A stretch of 14,063 nucleotides of DNA, taken from NCBI GenBank assembly GCA_964573475.1, contig CAZNJT010000040.1:1-14063 (forward strand), in the 5' to 3' direction. Position 1 is the stretch's first letter. The number at the start of each line of letters is the position of its first letter. The stretch is from CAVZKK01 sp964573475. GTDB lineage: Archaea > Thermoproteota > Bathyarchaeia > Bathyarchaeales > Bathycorpusculaceae. Shown here piece after piece: positions 1 through 5,746 of this stretch. The notes under the pieces are model-generated. The model did not search any database. It was not told where the DNA came from and saw nothing but the letters and a program-made list of their open reading frames with translations. A program made the translations under genes and the position numbers.

Positions 1-2
1 CT

Positions 3-1238
3 TACTATGTCATTGATAATGGAAACTGGCAGACTATCCGTAGGAAATGGCAGTCGCTGGTCGAGGAGAAGACGCATTTTGAAGAAGGACCAGTTGAGTC
101 GAAGCCTCTCTTCAACATACGATTAGCGGAAAGTACGCTTTACGGCACAGCCGAATTGAAGACGCAGCTAGAAGCTGTGAACTCGAGGAACAAGGAGGCT
201 ACTGGAAAGATACTTCTGGTTCCACCGAAGGGCTGGAAAATTGTTCCCTCAGAGATAGATTTGACCAAAGTAACATCCAGTAGTCCCTTCTCAGCCAATG
301 TGTCACTTCATCCTCCTGCCAAGGCCGAGCTGGGTGTTCACAGCGGATCCATCGACTTCTATACTGACAGACAGATGATTCGGTTTCATCTTGATGTTTG
401 CCTTCTTTCCACAACCTCAAAGCACAAGGTGTCGGCTATGCATAGCAAGGAGGAAGGCAAACGAGTGGTCAAGGTCTCTAATGGCTTGCTCAAGTTCAAG
501 GCTAGCGCAGAATTCGCCGGATGTCTCTATTTCCTGTCGAGAGAAGACGAAGTGAACCAATTGTGCTCGAACTTCCCCCACATTGGAACAAAAGTGTTTT
601 TGCAGAACTACTCAGGGGGAGTAAGAGCGCTGTATCTGGGAGACGGGTTCGACTTTGAGAAGTCGAAGAGTCATCAGGAACACTATGAAACAGAGATCAT
701 CAAGGAAGAACGTTGGAAGGGCGTCAAGTTCAACTTTGAATCAGAAAAACAGGAACAGCTGAAAGGTTTACTGGGCGCCATATCTTACCTGACCTTGCCG
801 TCTAGCAACATCGTAAAGATCAAACGAGAATTCAAGAATCACACATCAGCCCGCTTCGATTTCTACAGCACCATTTGGATATCACCGAACGCTGGAGGAA
901 ACTTCGAGAAGAACGAGGTAATATTCCCACGAGATGGTAGGATCTTAAGGTTCAAGAGAGCCGGGGGATTTGTGTTGTCAGGAGTTCAGCCGGAAAAGGG
1001 ATGGGTCTTCATCGCGAACGCGGAGCAGAAGACTGGCCTCGGTGTAATAACTGGTGACCCTAATAAATCTATGCTACTTACGATAGACGCGGGAAAGAGT
1101 CTAATGGAACTACTGATCCAGTCCAAGATTCAACTGCAACCCACGGAAAGCTGCAACCTAGAAGATTACATCGTTGTCACCAATGAAGATCACGAGCCCA
1201 TGGACAAACTCTCAAACATGCTTCGTAAGTTGACATAA
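3..1238 (+). CDS. Large protein with NEW3-like beta domain, 5'-truncated by window edge
   Basis: The reading frame is open from base 3 with no start needed; the first in-frame start-like codon (TTG at 156) lies inside continuous coding sequence, so the gene begins before the window. 411 residues are visible. Residues about 68-135 (PPKGW, then alternating hydrophobic strands and LGVHSGSIDF) resemble the NEW3 immunoglobulin-like domain attached to archaeal and bacterial sugar enzymes or surface proteins. Residues about 150-410 form a beta-rich region with aromatic and Gly-rich strands that recalls galactose-mutarotase-like or glycoside-processing folds, but no catalytic motif is recognised. The opening stretch (YYVIDNGNWQ) could be the tail of another domain, for example an acetyltransferase; that is a guess. 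No membrane segment is visible. A palindrome and T-run directly follow the TAA stop. Confidence 0.75.
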   Translation, partial: YYVIDNGNWQTIRRKWQSLVEEKTHFEEGPVESKPLFNIRLAESTLYGTAELKTQLEAVNSRNKEATGKILLVPPKGWKIVPSEIDLTKVTSSSPFSANVSLHPPAKAELGVHSGSIDFYTDRQMIRFHLDVCLLSTTSKHKVSAMHSKEEGKRVVKVSNGLLKFKASAEFAGCLYFLSREDEVNQLCSNFPHIGTKVFLQNYSGGVRALYLGDGFDFEKSKSHQEHYETEIIKEERWKGVKFNFESEKQEQLKGLLGAISYLTLPSSNIVKIKREFKNHTSARFDFYSTIWISPNAGGNFEKNEVIFPRDGRILRFKRAGGFVLSGVQPEKGWVFIANAEQKTGLGVITGDPNKSMLLTIDAGKSLMELLIQSKIQLQPTESCNLEDYIVVTNEDHEPMDKLSNMLRKLT

Positions 1239-1241
1239 GCC

Positions 1242-1258
1242 TAGCGCGCGCTACCTTT
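1242..1258 (+). terminator. Palindrome plus pyrimidine/T run after the first gene
   Basis: TAGCGCGCGCTA (1242-1253) is a perfect 12-bp palindrome starting 4 nt after the stop codon and is followed by CC and five T residues. It looks like a transcription end signal. In archaea the T-run is the main element, so the palindrome may have another role. This is inferred from position only. Confidence 0.4.
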
Positions 1259-1317
1259 TTCATTATCCGTCCAAATATTAGCCAGCCCCCTGAAGCGCGT
1301 GCGTGCGCGCCTTGAAG

Positions 1318-1360
1318 GAGTAGGTAGGTACGTGTAGGTGTACGTGTAGGTACATGTAGG
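1318..1360 (+). repeat. Degenerate GT-rich tandem units
   Basis: Four imperfect units beginning GTAGG follow each other (GTAGGTACGT, GTAGGTGTACGT, GTAGGTACAT, GTAGGAGTG), with a 10-12 nt period. The tract continues as G/T-rich sequence to the hairpin at 1392. Its function is unknown; it could be a decayed simple-sequence array. Confidence 0.5.
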
Positions 1361-1391
1361 AGTGACGAAGTGAGTCCGTGTTGGAGTGTGC

Positions 1392-1430
1392 GTTGGTTGG
1401 TTGGATAAAACTTTACCCCAACCAACCAAC
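1392..1430 (+). repeat. Repeat copy 1: perfect 13-bp hairpin with GTTGG arms
   Basis: The arm GTTGGTTGGTTGG (1392-1404) and its exact reverse complement (1418-1430) enclose the 13-nt loop ATAAAACTTTACC. Bases 1392-1421 recur exactly as 2843-2872 on the other side of the serine hydrolase gene. The right arm plus one base (1418-1431) places four GG pairs on the minus strand, so a two-tier G-quadruplex is possible there as an alternative to the hairpin. Confidence 0.85.
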
Positions 1431-1626
1431 CATTTATTACGTGCAGAAAGGTCATAGCTGAACCTCAGCACAGCGAAGGCATCACGCGCAACGTCACGTT
1501 TTCTGAGTGGAATCTTGCTTAGCTTTAGATTCTATGAGGATTCTTAGGATGTCTATACAAGTGTTGAAGCGTGCGGATCAACTGTGATTCTACTTGCTGT
1601 CGCGTTGGTCACTATTTTCCAGAATG

Positions 1627-1636
1627 AATATAATAA
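1627..1636 (+). promoter_or_regulatory. TATA-like box of the serine hydrolase
   Basis: AATATAATAA lies about 30 nt upstream of the ATG at 1663. Archaeal TATA spacing puts the transcript start near 1657, which implies a very short or absent leader. There is no well-spaced ribosome site (GAGG at 1658-1661 is too close to 1663), which fits near-leaderless translation. Confidence 0.45.
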
Positions 1637-1662
1637 GGTTCCAAACATAAGCAGTCCGAGGA

Positions 1663-2724
1663 ATGAATTTGAACAGAATGGCTGAGAAAATGGCAAAGCC
1701 GTTTCAGGAAATACTCGATCAGCAACGACACGCGTTGAAGATTCCTGGAATCTCAGCAACGGTGATTCTACATGATTGCACAACATGGCTTGGCGTGAGT
1801 GGAAAATCATCAGATAGTGAGTTCATGAATTCGGCTATGCTCTTTGGTCTTGGCAGTGTTACCAAGACGTATATCGCAGCCTTGGTTCTCCAACTTATAC
1901 AAGACGGCGCTTTGGCCCTTGAGGACTCGTTGGAAAACTGGATCTCTGAGTTAGACCAGATCGATGGGAACATTAAGATTCGGCAATTGCTCAACCACAC
2001 GAGTGGGTTGTATCGGTACCAGCTAAAGCCAGAGTACTTGGCAGCGATAACTGCGCAACCGGAAAAGATTTGGACAACGCAGGAGATCTTAAAGAAATTC
2101 CGTGGTCAGCCTGAGTGCCAGCCAGGGTCATGCTGGGGAGAGTCAGCGATGGACTACGTTTTGCTTGGAATGATCGTTGAGAAGACAACTGGTTCCTCGG
2201 TCTCGAGCCAACTCATAAAGAGGCTTCTAAATCCTCTGAAGCTGGAACAAACTTTCCTATATCCTGAGCAGAAGTATCCTGCTGAGCTGATGACTCACAT
2301 GTGGTGGGATGTTACTGGATCTGGTGAGCCCATTGACGTTGTGGTGGGCGCTTCAGGACTCCCCCTAGCAGCTCTATTCAGCTCGCTGTGGACTTCAGGG
2401 GGAATGCACTCCACAGCAGAAAACTTGGCACGCTTTGCTAAGCATTTGTTCGAGGGAAAAGTGCTTGAGGAAGAAGCACTAAAAGAGATGCTGGCGCCAG
2501 GTCCAGAATTGTACCCCGGTGCCCACTACGGGTTTAGCGTCATTATTGACCATGTAAATAACAAAACCGTTTATTGGCATTCTGGCGGAGCCGGATATTC
2601 GTCGATATACTACTACATCCCTCAAGATGACCTAAGCATCGCTGTCCTCTGCAATCTAATGGTAGACCCGAAGCCTATAGCTATCGCGCTTTGTCAAGCG
2701 TATGAGAAGAATAAACAAAGCTAG
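1663..2724 (+). CDS. Beta-lactamase-fold serine hydrolase (class C / S12 family)
   Basis: 353 aa, normal for stand-alone members of the beta-lactamase/penicillin-binding-protein-like family that hydrolyse amide or ester bonds. The SxxK nucleophile motif is S65-V-T-K68 (GLGSVTKTY). LLNHTSGL at 109-116 is the usual conserved stretch after it. H306-S-G-G, following W305, corresponds to the KTG/HxG box. The expected Tyr-x-Asn of the PGxxWxYSNxGYxLLG segment is E160-S-A162 here, so two residues of the canonical active site are replaced while the surrounding framework (PGSCW and DYVLLGMIVEKTTG) is kept. No signal peptide is seen, so a cytoplasmic location is likely. The ATG at 1663 is chosen from the promoter distance; the ATG at 1678 is the alternative. 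The gene is bracketed by copies of a 30-nt repeat. The substrate is unknown. Confidence 0.9.
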   Translation: MNLNRMAEKMAKPFQEILDQQRHALKIPGISATVILHDCTTWLGVSGKSSDSEFMNSAMLFGLGSVTKTYIAALVLQLIQDGALALEDSLENWISELDQIDGNIKIRQLLNHTSGLYRYQLKPEYLAAITAQPEKIWTTQEILKKFRGQPECQPGSCWGESAMDYVLLGMIVEKTTGSSVSSQLIKRLLNPLKLEQTFLYPEQKYPAELMTHMWWDVTGSGEPIDVVVGASGLPLAALFSSLWTSGGMHSTAENLARFAKHLFEGKVLEEEALKEMLAPGPELYPGAHYGFSVIIDHVNNKTVYWHSGGAGYSSIYYYIPQDDLSIAVLCNLMVDPKPIAIALCQAYEKNKQS

Positions 2725-2789
2725 CGTATGGGGAATAGTATATTGAAACTGAGGATAATCCTATAAACTGACGCACACCACCTTTCTTG

Positions 2790-2837
2790 TGCCTTGAAGA
2801 GAAACCCGTTTTCCCAAGGCAAGATACGTTCTTTTTT
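2790..2837 (+). terminator. Stem-loop and T-run downstream of the serine hydrolase
   Basis: TGCCTTG (2790-2796) pairs with CAAGGCA (2815-2821) across an 18-nt loop, and a six-T run follows at 2832-2837 just before the GGTT repeat. It sits between convergent genes and is a plausible end signal for the plus-strand transcript. Confidence 0.4.
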
Positions 2838-2883
2838 GGTTGGTTGGTTGGTTGGATAAAACTTTACCCCAAACCCAATCAAC
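2836..2883 (+). repeat. Repeat copy 2: GGTT repeats, conserved core, degenerate right arm
   Basis: Five GG pairs separated by TT (2838-2855) lead into the same 30-nt core found at 1392-1421; here it is 2843-2872. The right side (CCAAACCCAATCAAC, 2869-2883) matches only imperfectly as a pairing arm. Four or more GG-TT units in a row are a textbook two-tetrad G-quadruplex pattern. The element ends 1 nt before the minus-strand phosphatase stop codon. Confidence 0.85.
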
Positions 2884-2884
2884 T

Positions 2885-3283
2885 TCACCGCGACTTAGCT
2901 AGTTCTGCAACCTTTTCTCTAATCTGCTCATACACTTTCCAAGCGTTTTCTCTATCCATAAAATACGGGTCTCTAACATTCCACACCACAACCTTATCCT
3001 TGCACTCTGGACACAGATTCAACACGTAATCCCTATGCTCCTCCTCCATAGCCACGATAACATCATAAGCCATAAGCCGCTTACCACCCAAACCCTCAGG
3101 ACCACTCTTCAAATACTCCTCCGCATTTTCCCTCCTCAAAAACTCCCTCACCTCATCCGCAACAGGAATAGCCACTTGCATACCAGCAGAATCCACAAAC
3201 CAATCACGCCTCATCTTCCTCAACAAAGCCTCAGCCAACGGACTCCGATGCGCATTACCAGAACACACAAACAAAACCTTCAT
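2885..3283 (-). CDS. Low-molecular-weight protein-tyrosine phosphatase-like protein
   Basis: 132 aa from the ATG at 3283. That start has GGAGGA about 7 nt upstream; the frame runs 32 codons further but without family similarity. The phosphate-binding loop C7-SGNAH-R13-S14 sits at the very N terminus, after the first strand (MKVLFV). The general-acid segment is D105-P-Y (VRDPY), as in LMW phosphatases and the related arsenate reductases. The protein should dephosphorylate phosphotyrosine or a small phosphate ester, or reduce arsenate, in the cytoplasm. A C91-P-E-C94 pair is present, unusual for a plain phosphatase; it lies near where thioredoxin-linked ArsC keeps its redox cysteines, but spacing differs (two residues between). 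It is convergent with the serine hydrolase and divergent from the sensor-like membrane protein. Confidence 0.88.
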   Translation of the reverse strand: MKVLFVCSGNAHRSPLAEALLRKMRRDWFVDSAGMQVAIPVADEVREFLRRENAEEYLKSGPEGLGGKRLMAYDVIVAMEEEHRDYVLNLCPECKDKVVVWNVRDPYFMDRENAWKVYEQIREKVAELAKSR

Positions 3284-3313
3284 CGAATCTTCCTCCCTAC
3301 ATACTCTGGTTGA

Positions 3314-3324
3314 AGTTTTATAAA
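3314..3324 (-). promoter_or_regulatory. TATA box of the phosphatase gene
   Basis: On the minus strand, TTTATAAAAC lies about 25-28 nt before the expected transcript start near 3293, leaving a leader of about 10 nt that carries the GGAGGA ribosome site. This is a good archaeal promoter match. Confidence 0.55.
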
Positions 3325-3390
3325 CTCTATTTTCCACATTAAAACACCTAACAGGAGAAAGAACAAAAACTAACCGCAAAACAAGATAAT

Positions 3391-3445
3391 TCTTTTATAC
3401 AATCCCAAAAACCAACAAAACCAAAGAGGCTCACCTTGAGAACCA
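3391..3445 (+). repeat. Left copy of the 55-nt duplication at the first gap
   Basis: These 55 bases (TCTTTTATAC to TTGAGAACCA) are identical to 3546-3600, directly across the N run. Both copies end or begin exactly at the gap. This is what unmerged overlapping contig ends look like, so the true genome probably has one copy. Confidence 0.9.
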
Positions 3446-3545
3446 NNNNNNNNNNNNNNNNNNNNNNNNNNNNNNNNNNNNNNNNNNNNNNNNNNNNNNN
3501 NNNNNNNNNNNNNNNNNNNNNNNNNNNNNNNNNNNNNNNNNNNNN
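3446..3545. other. Run of 100 N (scaffold gap)
   Basis: A fixed-length placeholder gap. The identical flanks suggest its true length is zero or negative: the contigs overlap by 55 nt. If collapsed, the divergent spacer between the phosphatase and the membrane protein is about 152 nt. Confidence 0.95.
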
Positions 3546-3546
3546 T

Positions 3547-3556
3547 CTTTTATACA
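3547..3556 (+). promoter_or_regulatory. TATA box of the sensor-like membrane protein gene
   Basis: CTTTTATACA lies about 38 nt before the TTG start, so the transcript start is expected near 3579, followed by a short leader holding GAGG at 3581-3584. The same box is present in the left duplicate at 3392-3401; they are probably one site. Confidence 0.5.
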
Positions 3557-3590
3557 ATCCCAAAAACCAACAAAACCAAAGAGGCTCACC

Positions 3591-4346
3591 TTGAGAACCA
3601 TCTACTATGTTGCATTAGCCATCGGAATCTGCCTAACCGCAATCTACGCCTTCGAAACCTACTACATGGATTCCATGAGAATCTTCTCAAACGCGTTCCC
3701 ACCATTCATCGCAGGCGCAACCGTCATCACAGCTACGTTCGCGCTCAAAAGATATTGGGGCGGACTAGGCAGCAAACTAACCCAGGTCTGGTTGTGCTTC
3801 GCCATAGGCATCTTCTTCTGGTTCCTAGGCGAACTGACATGGGCAATATACGCGCTCATACTCAAAATCTCAATACCATACCCATCAGTCGCCGACGCCT
3901 TCTGGTTGACAGGCTACACACTACTACTCTTAGCTCTAACAGAGTACCTGTATCTAGTGAAACCTGCAATCTCGAAAACAATCCTCGCAACAGCCTCCAC
4001 AATCGTCCTGATACTGGGCATCCTCTCCTCCTACTTCCTCATAGCACCAGCCCTGATGCAAGAAACCAACCTAACAACAAAAACCATAGACTTAGCCTAC
4101 CCCACATTGGACTTCATAATGCTAATACTCACAATCACAGGACTCATAGTCCTCGCCAAAAGCAGGGTCAGCAAATCTTGGATGCTCTTCAACACAGGCA
4201 TACTCATGACCGCCATCGGAGACTCACTATTCAGCTACGCAACCGCACACAACACATACTATGAAGGACACCCTTTGGAGCTTTTCCTGCACTTCGGATA
4301 CCTGCTGTTCATATTAGCCTTCTACATCCACACAAAAACGCTCTAA
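3591..4346 (+). CDS. 8-helix membrane protein resembling a sensor input domain without output domain
   Basis: 251 aa from a TTG start with GAGG 6-7 nt upstream. There are eight predicted hydrophobic segments at about 4-22, 36-53, 65-88, 104-122, 128-151, 170-189, 197-215 and 228-247. The loop after the third helix, P96-YPSVADAFWLTGY, following GELTWAIY, is the pattern seen in multi-helix input domains at the N terminus of bacterial and archaeal histidine kinases and diguanylate cyclases (PSxADxFxLxGYxLL). The protein stops right after the last helix, so no kinase, GGDEF or other output domain is attached. It may act with a separate partner or have another membrane role. The coding strand is strongly A/C-rich. 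No family name can be assigned with confidence. Confidence 0.8.
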   Translation: MRTIYYVALAIGICLTAIYAFETYYMDSMRIFSNAFPPFIAGATVITATFALKRYWGGLGSKLTQVWLCFAIGIFFWFLGELTWAIYALILKISIPYPSVADAFWLTGYTLLLLALTEYLYLVKPAISKTILATASTIVLILGILSSYFLIAPALMQETNLTTKTIDLAYPTLDFIMLILTITGLIVLAKSRVSKSWMLFNTGILMTAIGDSLFSYATAHNTYYEGHPLELFLHFGYLLFILAFYIHTKTL

Positions 4347-4356
4347 ACCCAACAAA

Positions 4357-4408
4357 GGAGGCATTGATGCTTTCTGTCTCTCTGCGGAGACTAGCCCCCC
4401 TTATATAG
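4357..4408 (+). other. Perfect ribosome site with a 13-codon mini-ORF
   Basis: GGAGG (4357-4361) is followed 5 nt later by ATG (4367) and a 13-residue frame (MLSVSLRRLAPLI) ending at TAG 4408. It begins 10 nt after the stop of the membrane protein gene. It could be a leader peptide or the remnant of a lost downstream gene. Translation is unproven. Confidence 0.25.
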
Positions 4409-4412
4409 GTTG
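4391..4412 (+). repeat. TATA-containing repeat, left copy
   Basis: CTAGC followed by a C run and then TTATATAGGTTG. The same pattern (CTAGC, then TTATATAGGTTG with one base less between them) is at 5175-5195. The two copies flank the minus-strand membrane gene. A TATA box here would point to a plus-strand transcript, for which no gene is visible. Confidence 0.5.
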
Positions 4413-4492
4413 TTTGAAACTTCCGTAGAATTTCCAGTTTTTTTATCGTTGTCACTAATATAGAGCGGAAAAGAAAACGCGACATCCATATG

Positions 4493-5113
4493 CTAAAGGA
4501 TTTTATCGACTTTTAGATGTGTGATATATCCAATGGAGCCAAATATTGTCAGCGAAAAGACTTCAAGAATTCTTCCCCATGAAAACGGTATGTTTCCATA
4601 GAAAACCAAGCCTAACAAGAATAAGAAAATGCTGTATGCTCCAAAGGATTTTATGTTGTGGAAATGCTCTACGGTCCTAAAGGCTGGCATCCTGTCGCCA
4701 AATAGCAAGAAAATGAAAATTGGAGCAAGGAACAATAAAGCATATTTTTTGACCCATGTTCCGTCATTATTTTTCTCTTTTGTATTTCTGATTCTAAAAG
4801 GTGACAGTAGGTCTGGAAGGAAATGGCTATAAACAAAGATCACTAAGCCCAAAAAGAGCGAATCTACAACGTTATTTCCGAAGAAAAACCCCAAGCATAG
4901 ATAGCATATTGACAGCGGCAGGACAACTTGCTTCAAAGTTGAACTCAAGTAATCAATGTGCTCGGTGGTCTCATGTCTGATTTTACGTAAAGTTATTTTG
5001 AGATGTACGTTTAGGTTTAAAGTTCGGAAAAACCATAGAACAAAATTTTCAGAGGAAAGCCTACAATGTTTAAGGAACCCTTTTACACTCATAACAAATC
5101 TGCCTATCTTCAT
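4493..5113 (-). CDS. Multi-pass membrane protein, possibly YdjM/DUF457-like metal-dependent hydrolase
   Basis: 206 aa from the ATG at 5113, with GGGAG about 11 nt upstream; a TTG at 5134 would add seven residues but has no ribosome site. After a charged N-terminal region of about 60 residues there are hydrophobic helices at about 62-79, 84-98, 124-137, 156-173 and 183-197. Two H-x3-D pairs stand out: SHFLPD (H97/D101) and THLKVD (H199/D203), with FHN at about 151-153 between them. His/Asp pairs of this type in membrane helices recall the DUF457/YdjM predicted membrane metal-dependent hydrolases; no reaction is proven for these. It is flanked by the TATATAGGTTG repeat on both sides. Functional assignment is tentative; coding status is good because the helix pattern is regular. 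Confidence 0.7.
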   Translation of the reverse strand: MKIGRFVMSVKGFLKHCRLSSENFVLWFFRTLNLNVHLKITLRKIRHETTEHIDYLSSTLKQVVLPLSICYLCLGFFFGNNVVDSLFLGLVIFVYSHFLPDLLSPFRIRNTKEKNNDGTWVKKYALLFLAPIFIFLLFGDRMPAFRTVEHFHNIKSFGAYSIFLFLLGLVFYGNIPFSWGRILEVFSLTIFGSIGYITHLKVDKIL

Positions 5114-5174
5114 GGGTTGTTCTACTCCCGCCAATTAATTGAAGTCTATTTCTTAAAAATTTTTTCTGTGTAGT

Positions 5175-5195
5175 CTAGCTCCTTTATATAGGTTG
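5175..5195 (+). promoter_or_regulatory. TATA-containing repeat, right copy; candidate promoter for the flavin-binding protein
   Basis: TTTATATAGG (5183-5192) is a strong archaeal TATA match. It would start transcripts near 5213 and give a leader of about 50 nt to the ATG at 5263. A second box (TTTAATATG, 5242-5250) would start nearer 5270 and favour the ATG at 5284. Confidence 0.45.
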
Positions 5196-5262
5196 AACCT
5201 TGGCTTCTAACGTGCTTTGCTTGGTGAATTGTTACATAGGCTTTAATATGGGAAGGTTTTGA

Positions 5263-5739
5263 ATGGGAGGGTGTGGGCGGAAAATGTCTGCGGAAGAAAT
5301 GAGTCAGAGGGAGATTGAGCAGTTTCTCTCGTGTGCGAGGGTTGGCAGGTTGGGCATATGTCTTGAAAGTGGACCGTACGTGGTTCCTGTTGGTTATGCG
5401 TATGCTGATGGCAAAATATTCTTTCACACATGCAGTAAAGGCTTGAAGATGACTGTTTTGAGGCGGAATGCGAATGTGTGCTTTGAAGTGGATGAGGCTT
5501 TGTCTGATGCTTCGATGTTCAAGAGCGTAATTGTGTTTGGCACTGCGGAGATTATTGGTGATAAGGAGAGGATGATTTCTTATTTGCAGAGGCTTATTGA
5601 TAAGTATCGGGTTCCAGAAAGCTTTGACACGTACATGAGCAAGCCGGGAAGAAACAGAGAGAAAGAACTGGAAGCAGCAAGAATTTGCATAATAACACCC
5701 AAGAAGATTACTGGCAAAAAATGGGTAATGAAGGGGTAG
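5263..5739 (+). CDS. Pyridoxamine 5'-phosphate oxidase-fold flavin-binding protein
   Basis: 158 aa from the ATG at 5263, with GGGAAGG 6 nt upstream; the ATG at 5284 is a good alternative and would give 151 aa. Features of the split-barrel FMN-binding family are in order: an N-terminal helix with the FLSCARVGRLG segment (about 21-31), strands PYVVPVGYAYADGKIFFHT (38-56), GLKMTVLRRNANVCFEVDE (60-78), then VIVFGTAEIIGD (89-100). It most resembles the Pyridox_ox_2/NimA-like group, whose members bind FMN or related cofactors and in some cases reduce nitro compounds. The substrate here is unknown. It is cytoplasmic with no signal. Its coding strand is G/T-rich, opposite to the A/C-rich plus strand before 4346 and after 7263. 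Confidence 0.87.
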   Translation: MGGCGRKMSAEEMSQREIEQFLSCARVGRLGICLESGPYVVPVGYAYADGKIFFHTCSKGLKMTVLRRNANVCFEVDEALSDASMFKSVIVFGTAEIIGDKERMISYLQRLIDKYRVPESFDTYMSKPGRNREKELEAARICIITPKKITGKKWVMKG

Positions 5740-5746
5740 TTACATA

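Larger units (their letters stand above)
1239..1662. other. Gene-free interval rich in simple-sequence structure
   Basis: No convincing coding sequence is seen in these 424 bases. They hold the 1242 palindrome, a 16-nt alternating purine-pyrimidine tract (1295-1310), degenerate GTAGGTACGT-like units (about 1318-1360), a perfect GTTGG hairpin (1392-1430) and, at the right end, the TATA-like promoter of the serine hydrolase. Short plus-strand frames such as MRILRMSIQVLKRADQL (from 1533) end quickly and are not called. Confidence 0.6.

Noticed and set aside
156..158. TTG as start of the first gene
   Set aside because: The frame is open to base 3 with protein-like sequence upstream and no ribosome site before the TTG.
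1318..1431. CRISPR-like array
   Set aside because: Units are short, degenerate and contiguous with no spacers; no cas gene is present.
1582..1684. Hydrophobic plus-strand frame (ILLAVALVTIF) before the serine hydrolase
   Set aside because: Only about 33 codons from a GTG, no ribosome site, overlaps the promoter and start of the serine hydrolase.
3035..3313. 92-codon plus-strand frame opposite the phosphatase
   Set aside because: Low-complexity His/Thr/Leu-rich translation typical of an antisense shadow.
3284..3379. 32-residue N-terminal extension of the phosphatase
   Set aside because: It covers the TATA box and ribosome site; the family begins at the strand MKVLFV, and GGAGGA precedes the ATG at 3283.
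3755..4264. 169-codon frame inside the sensor-like membrane gene
   Set aside because: Arg/His/Thr-rich shadow created by the A/C bias; the overlapping frame has regular membrane helices.
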